Below, piece by piece: positions 1 to 7,106 of a stretch of DNA of 8,253 bases (positions are counted from its first letter, which is position 1; each line of letters begins with the position of its first letter). The DNA lies in NCBI GenBank assembly GCA_934358405.1, contig CAKRKL010000086.1, positions 1-8,253 of the forward strand, in the 5' to 3' direction. The stretch is from an uncultured Blautia sp. (lineage in GTDB: Bacteria; Bacillota; Clostridia; Lachnospirales; Lachnospiraceae). Under the pieces are notes generated by a model. The model saw only the letters and a program-made list of their open reading frames with translations, did not search any database and was not told where the DNA came from. A program made the position numbers and the translations under genes.

Positions 1-212
1 TCCTGACGGAGCAGATCCGCCTGAAGGTTTCTGCCCCATTTCAGCACGCAGGTTATTTTGCTGATATTCTCCTGCACAAGAACAGTCCAGGAATCTTTAC
101 TCTCTTTCAGGCATTTGATTACTGTCCAGCTTTCCCTCATTTGATATGGCAAAGGAAAATCTGCGGCAACTTCCTGGAGATGCTGAAATTTTTCGATTTG
201 GTTTTTATTCAT
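1..212 (-). CDS. N-terminus of a protein kinase-like protein (partial, runs off left edge)
   Basis: The minus strand is open for 70 codons from an ATG at 212-210 to the window edge. A Shine-Dalgarno-like AAGGTG (224-229) sits 11 nt upstream. An in-frame TGA lies further upstream with no better start between, so this start is well supported. The visible part reads like the beta1-beta3 strands of a Ser/Thr-type kinase N-lobe: a TVIKCLKES strand, then WTVLVQE, then CVLKW, where K58 would be the ATP-binding lysine, followed by LLRQ, where an alpha-C helix should begin. A classical glycine-rich loop is not visible; the turn between the first strands has ESKDS instead. There is no signal peptide or membrane segment in the visible part, so a cytoplasmic N-terminus is likely. 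It lies downstream of the phospholipase D-like gene on the same strand with no clear terminator between, so co-transcription is possible. The catalytic and activation loops are outside the window, so the kinase call is tentative; that a gene is here is much surer. Confidence 0.5.
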   Translation of the reverse strand, partial: MNKNQIEKFQHLQEVAADFPLPYQMRESWTVIKCLKESKDSWTVLVQENISKITCVLKWGRNLQADLLRQ

Positions 213-264
213 ACAGGTAGTGTCACCTTCTTTCTTTATAGCATTTTTTGCCCAGATGCGAACA

Positions 265-327
265 GCGTAGAGGACTACGTCAATTCAATTCTGGTAGAAT
301 ATACCGCAAGGGATGTGCAGATTGCGG
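265..327. repeat. Structured intergenic element: three consecutive inverted repeats
   Basis: The 141-nt gap between the phospholipase-like gene and the kinase-like gene contains three adjacent perfect inverted repeats. They are CGTAG/CTACG with a 4-nt loop (266-279), ATTCT/AGAAT with a 3-nt loop (288-300), and CCGCAA/TTGCGG with a 12-nt loop (304-327). None is followed by a good U-tract on either strand, so they do not look like ordinary terminators. On the plus strand the region is also open in one frame that reads in a protein-like way (VEDYVNSILVEYTARDVQ), which hints at a relic or a spread repeat, but there is no good start or ribosome binding site for it. It could be a structured leader for the downstream gene, a dispersed repeat, or an mRNA-processing site. 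Confidence 0.4.
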
Positions 328-353
328 GAATGATTTTTCAAACACGCTCTAAT

Positions 354-1793
354 TTACAGCAGCTGCCGAAGGGGGAGGATAATGATTCTCAGCACTCCAT
401 AGAACAATTTCTTCTGCCAGGTCAGCAGTTTTTTCTTGTATTTTGCACCCTCGGTTTCCTGTCCGTCTGCGAGAACTTCCTTGCTTTTTTCCATATAATT
501 ATCTTCTGTGGCGCGGATCTGCTGATTCAGTTCCTTGCTGTCAATTACAAGCATCAGCTCTGTATCCAGATAGGTGCTTCGCATATCCAGATTGTAAGAG
601 CCTACCACTGACAGGCAATCATCGATCAGCACAGCTTTAGTATGCACCGGGTAATCGTTCATCAACTCGTAGACATCTGCTCCGGTTTTCAGTATTTTCT
701 TTTTCTGATTGAGGTAATCGGTGCAGCCCCATGGGTTGGAGCCTTTTTCCACTGCATTCAGTACGATCTGAAGCTTGGCGTGATCTGAAATTTCCTGGAG
801 GACATCATACATATAGCCGTTGCAGATTACGTATGGAGTCTGTATGATTACATGATCTGCATTTTCGGAAAGGTACTGGATGGCCTGGAGAACCTGGGGT
901 GTTTTCCGGCCTGACTGGGTTCCATTATCGATCAGGGTGATTTTATTTGCTTCTATGGTGTCTTTCGCCCAGGAACTGTAGGTTTCTATATCATTGTACT
1001 TTTCCAACAGGGAGGTGTAGATTTCTTCCATATGCTGGTATTGGTTGGCATATTTGCCTGCATTTGTCTGGGCTGTATCTACTTTTTCTATTTGCCTTGT
1101 CCTTTTTATATGCACACAGCTCTCATTCCATATCTCATGGAAATACTCCTCAAGCTGCTGCAGGGACTCTCCCTGTCCTTCTGAGGTATCGTACACCAGA
1201 AGATCTCTGTCCACGTTGATATCCTCTGTGTGGTCTCCCAGGAAAATATCGTTGCTGTTGCGTCCGCCAAGCAGATACATTTTCTCATCAATGATTACAT
1301 ATTTATCGTGCATGCGATAGTTCAGCTTAAATAGATTGGCTGGCGTCACTGGATTGTAAACTCCCACTTCTACATTTTCCTGCGCCGCCAACGCCTGGAA
1401 ATCACTGCTTCCAGCCAGAAAAAGCTGTTGGTAAATTCCATCGATCAGTAGCTGGATTTTCACTCCTTTTGCCGCAGCGTGATTCAGCGCCGCCAGAAGT
1501 TTGGTGCCGTTTTCATCTGCACGCAGATCAAAAGTAGACAGAACAATGCTTTCTTTCGCTGTACCAATCATCCGAAGCCGCCACAAAAGTGCTTCTTCAT
1601 TATCATCAATGCAGCGGATTCTTTCCGCGCCTGCTGTTTCAGAAGTAAATTCTGTCTGCTGCAGATTTTCTGCATATTTTTCATCTGGTTTTCTGCAAAA
1701 AAGAGGCGCAAGTATATTTACCAGTGCAACCACCAGCAAAAAACAGAGAAAAAGCTTGCCTGTTCTTTTCATTGTTTTCTTTAATTTTATCAT
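354..1793 (-). CDS. Membrane-anchored phospholipase D family / cardiolipin synthase-like protein
   Basis: A 479-residue protein of the phospholipase D superfamily with two HKD motifs. The first is H162-x-K164-x4-D169, followed by GGRN at 176-179. The second is H384-x-K386-x4-D391, followed by GSYNLD at 398-403 and an RS-x4-TE run. Both catalytic halves are therefore intact. One hydrophobic segment at about residues 13-32 follows a Lys/Arg-rich start, so the enzyme is probably anchored with its domains outside the membrane. The C-terminal 30 residues are basic and amphipathic (KKLLTWQKKLFYGVLRIIIL), suggesting membrane-surface contact. The GGRN plus GS-x-NLD-x-RS pattern resembles the ClsC/YmdC branch, which makes cardiolipin by transferring phosphatidyl groups; other phosphodiesterase roles remain possible. 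The ATG at 1793 has only a weak purine-rich upstream sequence (AGAAGAG). Met8 (ATG at 1772-1770) is an alternative start that would keep the membrane segment. It probably has its own promoter (1877-1905) and may be co-transcribed with the kinase-like gene. Confidence 0.88.
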   Translation of the reverse strand: MIKLKKTMKRTGKLFLCFLLVVALVNILAPLFCRKPDEKYAENLQQTEFTSETAGAERIRCIDDNEEALLWRLRMIGTAKESIVLSTFDLRADENGTKLLAALNHAAAKGVKIQLLIDGIYQQLFLAGSSDFQALAAQENVEVGVYNPVTPANLFKLNYRMHDKYVIIDEKMYLLGGRNSNDIFLGDHTEDINVDRDLLVYDTSEGQGESLQQLEEYFHEIWNESCVHIKRTRQIEKVDTAQTNAGKYANQYQHMEEIYTSLLEKYNDIETYSSWAKDTIEANKITLIDNGTQSGRKTPQVLQAIQYLSENADHVIIQTPYVICNGYMYDVLQEISDHAKLQIVLNAVEKGSNPWGCTDYLNQKKKILKTGADVYELMNDYPVHTKAVLIDDCLSVVGSYNLDMRSTYLDTELMLVIDSKELNQQIRATEDNYMEKSKEVLADGQETEGAKYKKKLLTWQKKLFYGVLRIIILPLRQLL

Positions 1794-1876
1794 ACTCTTC
1801 TACTTTCTATTGCGGTTATACAAAATTGGGGGAAAGGAACCTTTTCGTCCATATTCAGCCCTGTTTTTTAATTTTT

Positions 1877-1905
1877 ATCATAGCATGAATTCCTTTTCAG
1901 AACAA
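1877..1905 (-). promoter_or_regulatory. Probable sigma-A promoter for the phospholipase D-like gene
   Basis: Reading the minus strand, TTGTTC (1905-1900) is separated by 17 nt from TATGAT (1882-1877), and a TG one base before the -10 box makes an extended -10 (TGCTATGAT). The -10 box matches the consensus at five of six positions; the -35 box is weak (three of six), which an extended -10 can offset. Transcription would start near 1870, leaving a leader of about 77 nt. The site lies just past the esterase terminator, where the promoter of a new transcription unit is expected. Confidence 0.5.
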
Positions 1906-1927
1906 GAAAGAGAAAAAATTTTGCGCC

Positions 1928-1978
1928 ATTCACAAAAAAAGCCGCCAGCTTCTAAAGCCGACGACTTTTTCTGTGAAT
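1928..1978 (-). terminator. Rho-independent terminator of the sensor-esterase operon
   Basis: As minus-strand RNA this 51-nt segment folds into a 24-bp stem closed by a UAG triloop, with no mismatch if G-U pairs are allowed. The GC-rich core (GUCGUCGGC against GCUGGCGGC) is flanked by an A-tract upstream and a run of seven U residues downstream, the usual bidirectional-looking layout. In plus-strand RNA the wobble positions become A-C mismatches, so the element fits best as a terminator for leftward transcription, ending the esterase transcript 70-120 nt after its stop codon. Confidence 0.85.
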
Positions 1979-2004
1979 AATATTGAAAAAACCATGGTAG
2001 GGTA

Positions 2005-2025
2005 GGAAAATGCACTGCATTTTCC
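2005..2025. repeat. 21-bp near-perfect palindrome between esterase stop and terminator
   Basis: GGAAAATGCA and its exact reverse complement TGCATTTTCC flank a single central base at 2015, giving 10-bp arms with no mismatch. It lies 23 nt downstream of the esterase stop codon and upstream of the main terminator. In RNA it would form a hairpin with a small loop, but no U-tract follows on the minus strand, so it is not a good terminator by itself. It may stabilise the 3' end of the esterase mRNA, be a copy of a short dispersed palindrome, or be a protein-binding site. A further 8-bp palindrome (ACCATGGT, 1991-1998) lies beside it. Confidence 0.55.
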
Positions 2026-2047
2026 AAGAAGGTTAAAAGTGTATCTC

Positions 2048-3712
2048 TTACTCAGCTACAGGAAAATTGAAATAGTTGGTGGTATAATCCATCATCAGTT
2101 TTTCCAGATCTGTCAGTTCCTCTTCATGAGTACTGATTCCATCTCCCAACTGAATATATCCCATATTTTCATCTGCTGCCGGCCAGTATGCAAGTCCGTC
2201 TCCATTTGGATCTCCGGTTTTGATAAAGTTTGACCAATACTGATTCATTTTTTCTGCTAACTCATAGTCCCAGTCAGTCCACTGTCTTACTTCCGGAACG
2301 CCCTCACGCAGAGAATTGAACGCATACCACATTTCACTTGTATGCCATGCCCACTGGTTAGCCCAGCCTCTGTCTGTTCCTAAATCTGAAATGCTCTCAG
2401 GTGTAGAATGGCTGAATAAGTATGTATAGTTTGCTGCTTTTCCATCTGTTCTTTCTGACATCATTTTTCCGTACAGTCTGTTAACCATAAGGCTTCTGCT
2501 GACATTTGTGCCAAGACCATAGGTTCCTAACTGACGGCTTACCATAGCTGCTGTACTGTCATCTACTTTTACCAGATTTTCAAAGTCGTATTTATCATAC
2601 AGATCGCCAAGAGCTTCTTTGTACTGTGCATAGAAATCATCTGCTGTGGATACCTTCGGATAACTTCCCTCTCCAATATTTGTTCCGGACAATACAGAAA
2701 TCTCATCAAACATTCCATCATTAATGGAATCCTGAATGCTTTCATAGGTGACATACAAACCATCCTGGTTCATGCTTCCCGGATAATTAGAACTGGTATT
2801 GTCAATCAGCTTTTCAGCATCTATACTTCTCAGATCCTCAAGTGTCGCAGCCTCATCAAGTCCCAGATCTCCCAGATATGCAGTTCCTTTTTCTTCTGCA
2901 CTTTCCAGAGTCTGGAATTCCATATTGTACTTTAAGCCACTTTCCAGGATTAATTTATCAACTTCTACATCCATTTTAGGAGAAGCAGTCATTGCCATTG
3001 CCTTTGTAGTACCGCCAGACTGTCCGCCAACTGTGATATTCTCAGGATCTCCTCCAAAGTTAGCTATGTTCTCTTTGATCCATTCCATAGCTTTGATCTG
3101 ATCCATCAAACCATAGTTTCCGCTTTGTCCCTGTTCCTCGGTAAGCTGTGGTAATGACAGATAGCCAAAGACACCAAGACGCTGTTCTACTGTTACCACA
3201 ACGATTCCGTTCTTTGCAAAAGCTTCCGCATTTCCTTCCGGCTCAAAGGTATAGCAGCTGTTCAGTCCGCCGCCATGGAACCACACATATACCGGTTTCT
3301 TTTCTGTGGAAGAAAGTGAATCTCCTGTTGTCATTACATTCAGATACAGACAGTCTTCACTCATTTCCGGAACTCCATCGTAATAAATATCTGTTTTATA
3401 GGGTTCCACCTCAGCTCCGCCCAATACCTGCATAGGAATATCCTTGTAGGTATCGCATACAAGAACATCATCCCATTTTTCAGGATCTACCGGTGGTTTC
3501 CAGCGCAAATCATCAACTGGAGGTGCTGCATATGGAATTCCACGAAATTCTACAACATCCTCATAGTTTTCATCTGTACTGTTGATTCCCTGCACTTTTC
3601 CGTACGCAGTTTCAACAACATTCTTTTCATTTTCCTCTGCATATACATGAACACTTCCCATAAGTGTGGAGCAGGCAAGCAATGCAGCCAATACAGTTAA
3701 TCTCTTCTTCAT
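2048..3712 (-). CDS. Secreted type-B carboxylesterase
   Basis: A 554-residue alpha/beta-hydrolase of the type-B carboxylesterase family (as in para-nitrobenzyl esterase and cholinesterases), close to the family's usual length. The N-terminus has KKR, a hydrophobic core, and a likely signal peptidase I site after VYA at residue 25; an LLAC at 11-14 leaves a lipoprotein possible. Family marks are FRGIPYAAPP (56-65), EDCLYLNV (119-126) and the oxyanion-hole HGGG (146-149). The probable triad is Ser232 in GQSGG, Glu348 in GTNIGEG, and His457 in AWHTSEMWYAF. The nucleophile elbow differs from the common GESAGG of this family. The start is firm: AAAGGAGG (3723-3730) lies 10 nt upstream of the ATG. 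The gene follows the response regulator by 57 nt without a visible terminator and is closed by the terminator at 1928-1978. It probably cleaves acyl or aryl esters outside the membrane, perhaps on a plant or host glycan given the neighbours; the substrate is unknown. Confidence 0.92.
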   Translation of the reverse strand: MKKRLTVLAALLACSTLMGSVHVYAEENEKNVVETAYGKVQGINSTDENYEDVVEFRGIPYAAPPVDDLRWKPPVDPEKWDDVLVCDTYKDIPMQVLGGAEVEPYKTDIYYDGVPEMSEDCLYLNVMTTGDSLSSTEKKPVYVWFHGGGLNSCYTFEPEGNAEAFAKNGIVVVTVEQRLGVFGYLSLPQLTEEQGQSGNYGLMDQIKAMEWIKENIANFGGDPENITVGGQSGGTTKAMAMTASPKMDVEVDKLILESGLKYNMEFQTLESAEEKGTAYLGDLGLDEAATLEDLRSIDAEKLIDNTSSNYPGSMNQDGLYVTYESIQDSINDGMFDEISVLSGTNIGEGSYPKVSTADDFYAQYKEALGDLYDKYDFENLVKVDDSTAAMVSRQLGTYGLGTNVSRSLMVNRLYGKMMSERTDGKAANYTYLFSHSTPESISDLGTDRGWANQWAWHTSEMWYAFNSLREGVPEVRQWTDWDYELAEKMNQYWSNFIKTGDPNGDGLAYWPAADENMGYIQLGDGISTHEEELTDLEKLMMDYTTNYFNFPVAE

Positions 3713-3718
3713 ATAAAC

Positions 3719-3756
3719 AGAGCCTCCTTTTTTTGATAATGTTATTTTAAGGCTCC
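3719..3756 (-). promoter_or_regulatory. Leader hairpin overlapping the esterase ribosome binding site
   Basis: In minus-strand RNA, GGAGCCUU (3756-3749) can pair with GAGGCUCU (3726-3719) over 8 bp including two G-U pairs, with a 22-nt A-rich loop. The second arm covers the GAGG of the Shine-Dalgarno sequence AAAGGAGG (3730-3723), so the fold would reduce ribosome access. The stem is short and the pairing may be fortuitous. A possible -10 box TAAAAT lies inside the loop region, but its -35 partner is poor. No other element is seen in the 57-nt gap. Confidence 0.3.
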
Positions 3757-3769
3757 CGGAAGATAAAAA

Positions 3770-5323
3770 CTATAAATTATTTTCTTTTTCAGTATCACTT
3801 TTTTGACTTTTCTTTTTTCTTTCCTGGGAACGATATTCTGAAGGCGTCATGCCGCAGGCTTTCCGAAAAATCTGAGTAAAATAGGAAGCATCATTGTATC
3901 CTGTAAATGTTGCTATATCTGTAATGTCAAAGTCCGTATTTCCCAGAAATTCTTTTGCCTTTTTCAGGCGCACCTCTGTGAGATATTTGGAAAATGTTAA
4001 TCCGGTTTTATTTTTAAAGGTTCTGCTGAGGTGTCCCACGCTTACAAAGTATTTATGCTCTGCAAGCTCATTTAATGTAATATCATCTGCATAATGATTT
4101 TCGAGATACACTAAAATATTTTCTATCAGAAGTTCATTTTCATTTTCCTCGTTTTTTTCACAGACTTCTTTCAAAATCATAAGCAAATATTTTTTCAACT
4201 CATCTGCTGTATGAAATTGATACAGATCAATCTTAAAATCAAACAGGAAATATCCCCCTTCTCCCTTGGGTATCTGACATCCATTATAATACTTTTTCCT
4301 GAGAACAGAAAAAAGCTGTATGATTGCATTATAAAGACTGTAAATGTTTGCACGCTCGCTTATGCATCTGGCAAATAAGTTATCTATGATTTTTTCTGCC
4401 TCATAAATACGGCCAAATTCTACGACTCTGCTGAATATTTCCAGGGTTTCTTTTTCCAGCAGATTTTTAATTTCCAGTTCTTCTTTCCAGAAAAACAGAT
4501 TTTCATTTATTAAAATACGGTTGTTGATTGCGTAAATACACTCTCTGTACGCCCTTTCAATTTCCCTTCTTTCTTTGTGGATGCCACTGATTCCAAACCA
4601 CGAATTATGGTCCAAACTGTTTTTCAGCTGCAAAAGATCAGTCTCTCCAATGCATGCTTTGAAATCCATTTTCTGCTTGCAAAAAAAGAGTAATATGCAT
4701 TCACCTTTATTTTTAAAGTACCAGCTTTGTACATTGGCAGTAGTTCTTTTAGTTTGCAAATATTTTTTTATTTGTTGATATCCCGAATGCGAAACCTCTC
4801 CCTTCGCCATAAAAAACCAGGAGTACTCTTTCCAAAGCTCCGCCGGAATCAGCTCATCAAGCAGCTTTTTATTTTGTATCAATTGTGCAAAATCCAGATT
4901 CTCAACAATTCCTTTTAGTTTATTGATATTTTCCAGATTATCTGACTTTGCTTTTTCAACAAGAATATCATTTATAGACTTAAGCAATTCTGATTCGTTG
5001 ATTGGTTTTGTCAGATAGTCCTTTACCTGATAGCGCAGCGCATTTCTTGCATACTGAAAATCTTCATATCCGGTTTCTATTACTACTGAGCATTTTGGCA
5101 TATGCTCCTGCACATATTTTGCCAGCTCCAGACCATCTACATTGGGCATCCGGATATCTGTAATGATAATATCCGCTTCGTTTTCCTGAAGATATTCTAT
5201 TACTTCTTCCCCATCTTCAAAGTCTCCATTCACCGAAATCGGCAGTCCGGATTTTTCAAGCATCATGACAAGTGCTTTTCTCGCATAATATTCGTCATCT
5301 GCAACTAAAATTTTAAAATTCAT
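3770..5323 (-). CDS. YesN-type response regulator, REC plus AraC-family DNA-binding domain
   Basis: A 517-residue response regulator. The REC domain occupies about residues 1-122, with acidic residues D9/D10, phospho-acceptor D56 in ITDIRMP, T84, and K106 in the TKP turn. A long middle region (about 140-390) contains GISGIHKERREIERAYREC, which resembles the degenerate GGDEF-like segment found in large YesN-like regulators. The C-terminal AraC-type double helix-turn-helix covers about 398-500 (ELAEHKYFVSVGHLSRTFK, then DIATFTGYNDASYFTQIFRK and GMTPSEYR). I start at the ATG at 5323, giving MNFKILVADDE, because AAAGAGG (5331-5337) lies 7 nt upstream and the start is 2 nt after the kinase stop; an upstream in-frame ATG at 5368 would add 15 unneeded residues. 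Its partner is the adjacent kinase. It probably activates sugar-uptake, hydrolase or esterase genes; the target sites are not identified. Confidence 0.93.
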   Translation of the reverse strand: MNFKILVADDEYYARKALVMMLEKSGLPISVNGDFEDGEEVIEYLQENEADIIITDIRMPNVDGLELAKYVQEHMPKCSVVIETGYEDFQYARNALRYQVKDYLTKPINESELLKSINDILVEKAKSDNLENINKLKGIVENLDFAQLIQNKKLLDELIPAELWKEYSWFFMAKGEVSHSGYQQIKKYLQTKRTTANVQSWYFKNKGECILLFFCKQKMDFKACIGETDLLQLKNSLDHNSWFGISGIHKERREIERAYRECIYAINNRILINENLFFWKEELEIKNLLEKETLEIFSRVVEFGRIYEAEKIIDNLFARCISERANIYSLYNAIIQLFSVLRKKYYNGCQIPKGEGGYFLFDFKIDLYQFHTADELKKYLLMILKEVCEKNEENENELLIENILVYLENHYADDITLNELAEHKYFVSVGHLSRTFKNKTGLTFSKYLTEVRLKKAKEFLGNTDFDITDIATFTGYNDASYFTQIFRKACGMTPSEYRSQERKKKSQKSDTEKENNL

Positions 5324-5325
5324 TT

Positions 5326-7104
5326 TTATACCTCTTTTTCCAATACCGGAAAACGAACCGTTACACAAGTGTATTCTCCCTGATTACTTTCTACCAGGAT
5401 TCCAAATTCTTCTCCATAATAGTTTTTAATCCTCTGGTGTACATTTATCAGGCCGATTCCGGAGGAACTCTGATTCACGCCCTGCTGCAGGTCTTTTTCT
5501 AATTCCTGGTGTAACATCTGCAGTGTTTCATCGCTCATTCCATTTCCGTTATCACAAATACTGATTTCTGCTATATTAGCCGAAGTGATTTTTCCGGTCA
5601 CTTCTATCCGCCCTCTTCGTTTGCAGGGAATGACACCATGTTCCATTGCGTTTTCCATTAATGGCTGTAATATAAACTTTAACATTTCACAGGTCAGCAT
5701 TTCCTCTTCCACATTATAAATCACGTCAAATTTTCCCGGAAAACGCATGGACTGTATTTTTACATAGCACTGAAGATTCTCAAGCTCCTTTTTCAGCTGT
5801 ACAATATTTCCCCCTTTTACGTTATAATGAAAAATATGGGACAGGCATTCTGAAATTTCCGATATTTCATCAACTCCATTTAGTTTTGCCAACGCACTGA
5901 CAATATTTAATGTATTATATAAAAAATGGGGATTGATCTGATATTGCAGCATTTGCAGTTCTGTTTTTTTCTGGCTTATTTCGTTTTTGTATGCCAGAAT
6001 AATATTCTCTTCAATACGTGATACAAGATCATTATAGCCACTTACCATTGTGGAAATTTCTTGTGGAACATCCTCTTTTAATTGGATATGCCGTGGTTTT
6101 TGTTTTTTATGTAAGGTTACCTGATTTAACGCATTGGAAAACTCAGTAATAGGCTTGGTAATGCGACTGATCAGCTGCATTCCTCCAAACAGTAAAAAAA
6201 CAAAAACCATCAAAATCCAAAAACAAAAAAGCAAAATATTCTTTATACTATTGAGAAGAAAGCTTTTTCGCTGCATGCATTGAACCAGATACCAATCCAA
6301 ATCATCAATTTTAACAACATATGCGTTCCAGGCAGAGCCATCCGCTTCCAATGTTCCCTGATGGTTTGGATTTTCATAAATTTTCTTCACATCCTCAAGA
6401 AGAAAATTGTTTTCTTTTTCAGAAGAATAAATAAGCCTGTTTCTGTTAAAAAGACAGCATTCAATTTCATCATTTGAAAACACGGAAAAGCTCTTTTCTA
6501 TTTCTTCAAAGTCCAAATCGATATAAATTGTAGCAAGCTTTTGATCCGATTCCACAGGATACATAGCATATGCGATTGTCAGCAATTTATAAGGAAGCAT
6601 GTTTATTTCGCCTTCATATACATCTGTAACGTATTCCTCATTTTTATAGCCAACCCTTGAATAGGCAATATGCTTTTTTGCCTGCTTAATCTGTGTCAGC
6701 GAGTCTTCCACAAAATTTCCGTAAACATTTCCGTTTTCAGTTAAAATGGTAGTACGCAAAATAAATGGATTAATTCCACTGATATCTTCCAGAATACCAT
6801 TTACATATTCCTTTGATGAAAGCTGCTTTTTTAAAGATTGTTTTTCATAATCGTTTCGAATATCTGTCATGATATTTTTATCTATCAAGGGCAGATATTT
6901 CAAATAATCCAGATTCTTTGTTATGGTCTCGATTTCCATCTCCCACTGACTGTTCATTTTGTGCAAATAAAACCAATTATTTTTTTCAGCCTCCTTCACA
7001 TCAATGAAAAAGGAGGCACAAATTACTATCAGGGAAAACAGAAAACAGCATGCTAATCCAATAAAAAGCTGCCACCATACAGGTAGTCTTGAAATTCGCT
7101 TCAC
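5326..7104 (-). CDS. YesM-type sensor histidine kinase
   Basis: A 592-residue membrane kinase. TM1 is at about residues 12-34 and TM2 at about 288-312. They flank an extracytoplasmic sensor region of about 250 residues with a mixed strand and helix pattern like a Cache/CHASE-type fold. A HAMP-like linker follows (about 312-365), then the His_kinase domain with H393 in QINPHFLYNTLN, and an HATPase_c domain with N485 in MENAMEHG (N box), DNGNGM at 518-523 (G1) and GIGL at 549-552 (G2). The sequence matches the LytS/YesM class, in which PF06580 carries the phosphorylated histidine. The start is GTG (7104-7102), 2 nt after the binding-protein stop, with its ribosome binding site inside that gene, which implies translational coupling. 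Phosphate passes to D56 of the following regulator. The ligand may be presented by the adjacent binding protein rather than bound directly; this is inference. Confidence 0.94.
   Translation of the reverse strand: MKRISRLPVWWQLFIGLACCFLFSLIVICASFFIDVKEAEKNNWFYLHKMNSQWEMEIETITKNLDYLKYLPLIDKNIMTDIRNDYEKQSLKKQLSSKEYVNGILEDISGINPFILRTTILTENGNVYGNFVEDSLTQIKQAKKHIAYSRVGYKNEEYVTDVYEGEINMLPYKLLTIAYAMYPVESDQKLATIYIDLDFEEIEKSFSVFSNDEIECCLFNRNRLIYSSEKENNFLLEDVKKIYENPNHQGTLEADGSAWNAYVVKIDDLDWYLVQCMQRKSFLLNSIKNILLFCFWILMVFVFLLFGGMQLISRITKPITEFSNALNQVTLHKKQKPRHIQLKEDVPQEISTMVSGYNDLVSRIEENIILAYKNEISQKKTELQMLQYQINPHFLYNTLNIVSALAKLNGVDEISEISECLSHIFHYNVKGGNIVQLKKELENLQCYVKIQSMRFPGKFDVIYNVEEEMLTCEMLKFILQPLMENAMEHGVIPCKRRGRIEVTGKITSANIAEISICDNGNGMSDETLQMLHQELEKDLQQGVNQSSSGIGLINVHQRIKNYYGEEFGILVESNQGEYTCVTVRFPVLEKEV
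5331..5337 (-). promoter_or_regulatory. Ribosome binding site fixing the response regulator start
   Basis: AAAGAGG lies inside the last codons of the kinase gene, 7 nt before the ATG at 5323. This spacing supports the 517-residue start over the upstream ATG at 5368, which has no comparable sequence at the right distance. Confidence 0.7.
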
Positions 7105-7106
7105 AC

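Noticed and set aside
235..243. Extended -10 box (TGCTATAAA) for the kinase-like gene
   Set aside because: There is no -35 partner at 16-18 nt, and transcription would begin almost on the ribosome binding site. It may be real but is too weak to annotate.
304..327. CCGCAA/TTGCGG stem as terminator of the phospholipase gene
   Set aside because: The stem has only 6 bp with a 12-nt loop and is followed by TATATTCT instead of a U-tract.
141..611. Plus-strand reading frame of 156 codons
   Set aside because: It overlaps the starts and ends of two better minus-strand genes, has no ribosome binding site, and much of it is the reverse of the phospholipase gene. Only its middle part (about 245-353) reads in a protein-like way and is noted as a possible relic.
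1501..1980. Plus-strand reading frame of 159 codons
   Set aside because: It is antisense to the phospholipase N-terminus and runs through the promoter and terminator. The protein is Ser/Phe-rich without recognisable motifs.
3742..3770. Separate promoter for the esterase (TAAAAT as -10)
   Set aside because: The hexamer 17 nt upstream (TAGTTT) matches the -35 consensus poorly, and no terminator separates the regulator from the esterase, so read-through explains expression as well.
5324..5368. Upstream ATG extending the response regulator by 15 residues
   Set aside because: The extension overlaps the kinase gene, lacks a ribosome binding site at the right distance, and adds residues before a REC domain that normally begins with KILVADDE.
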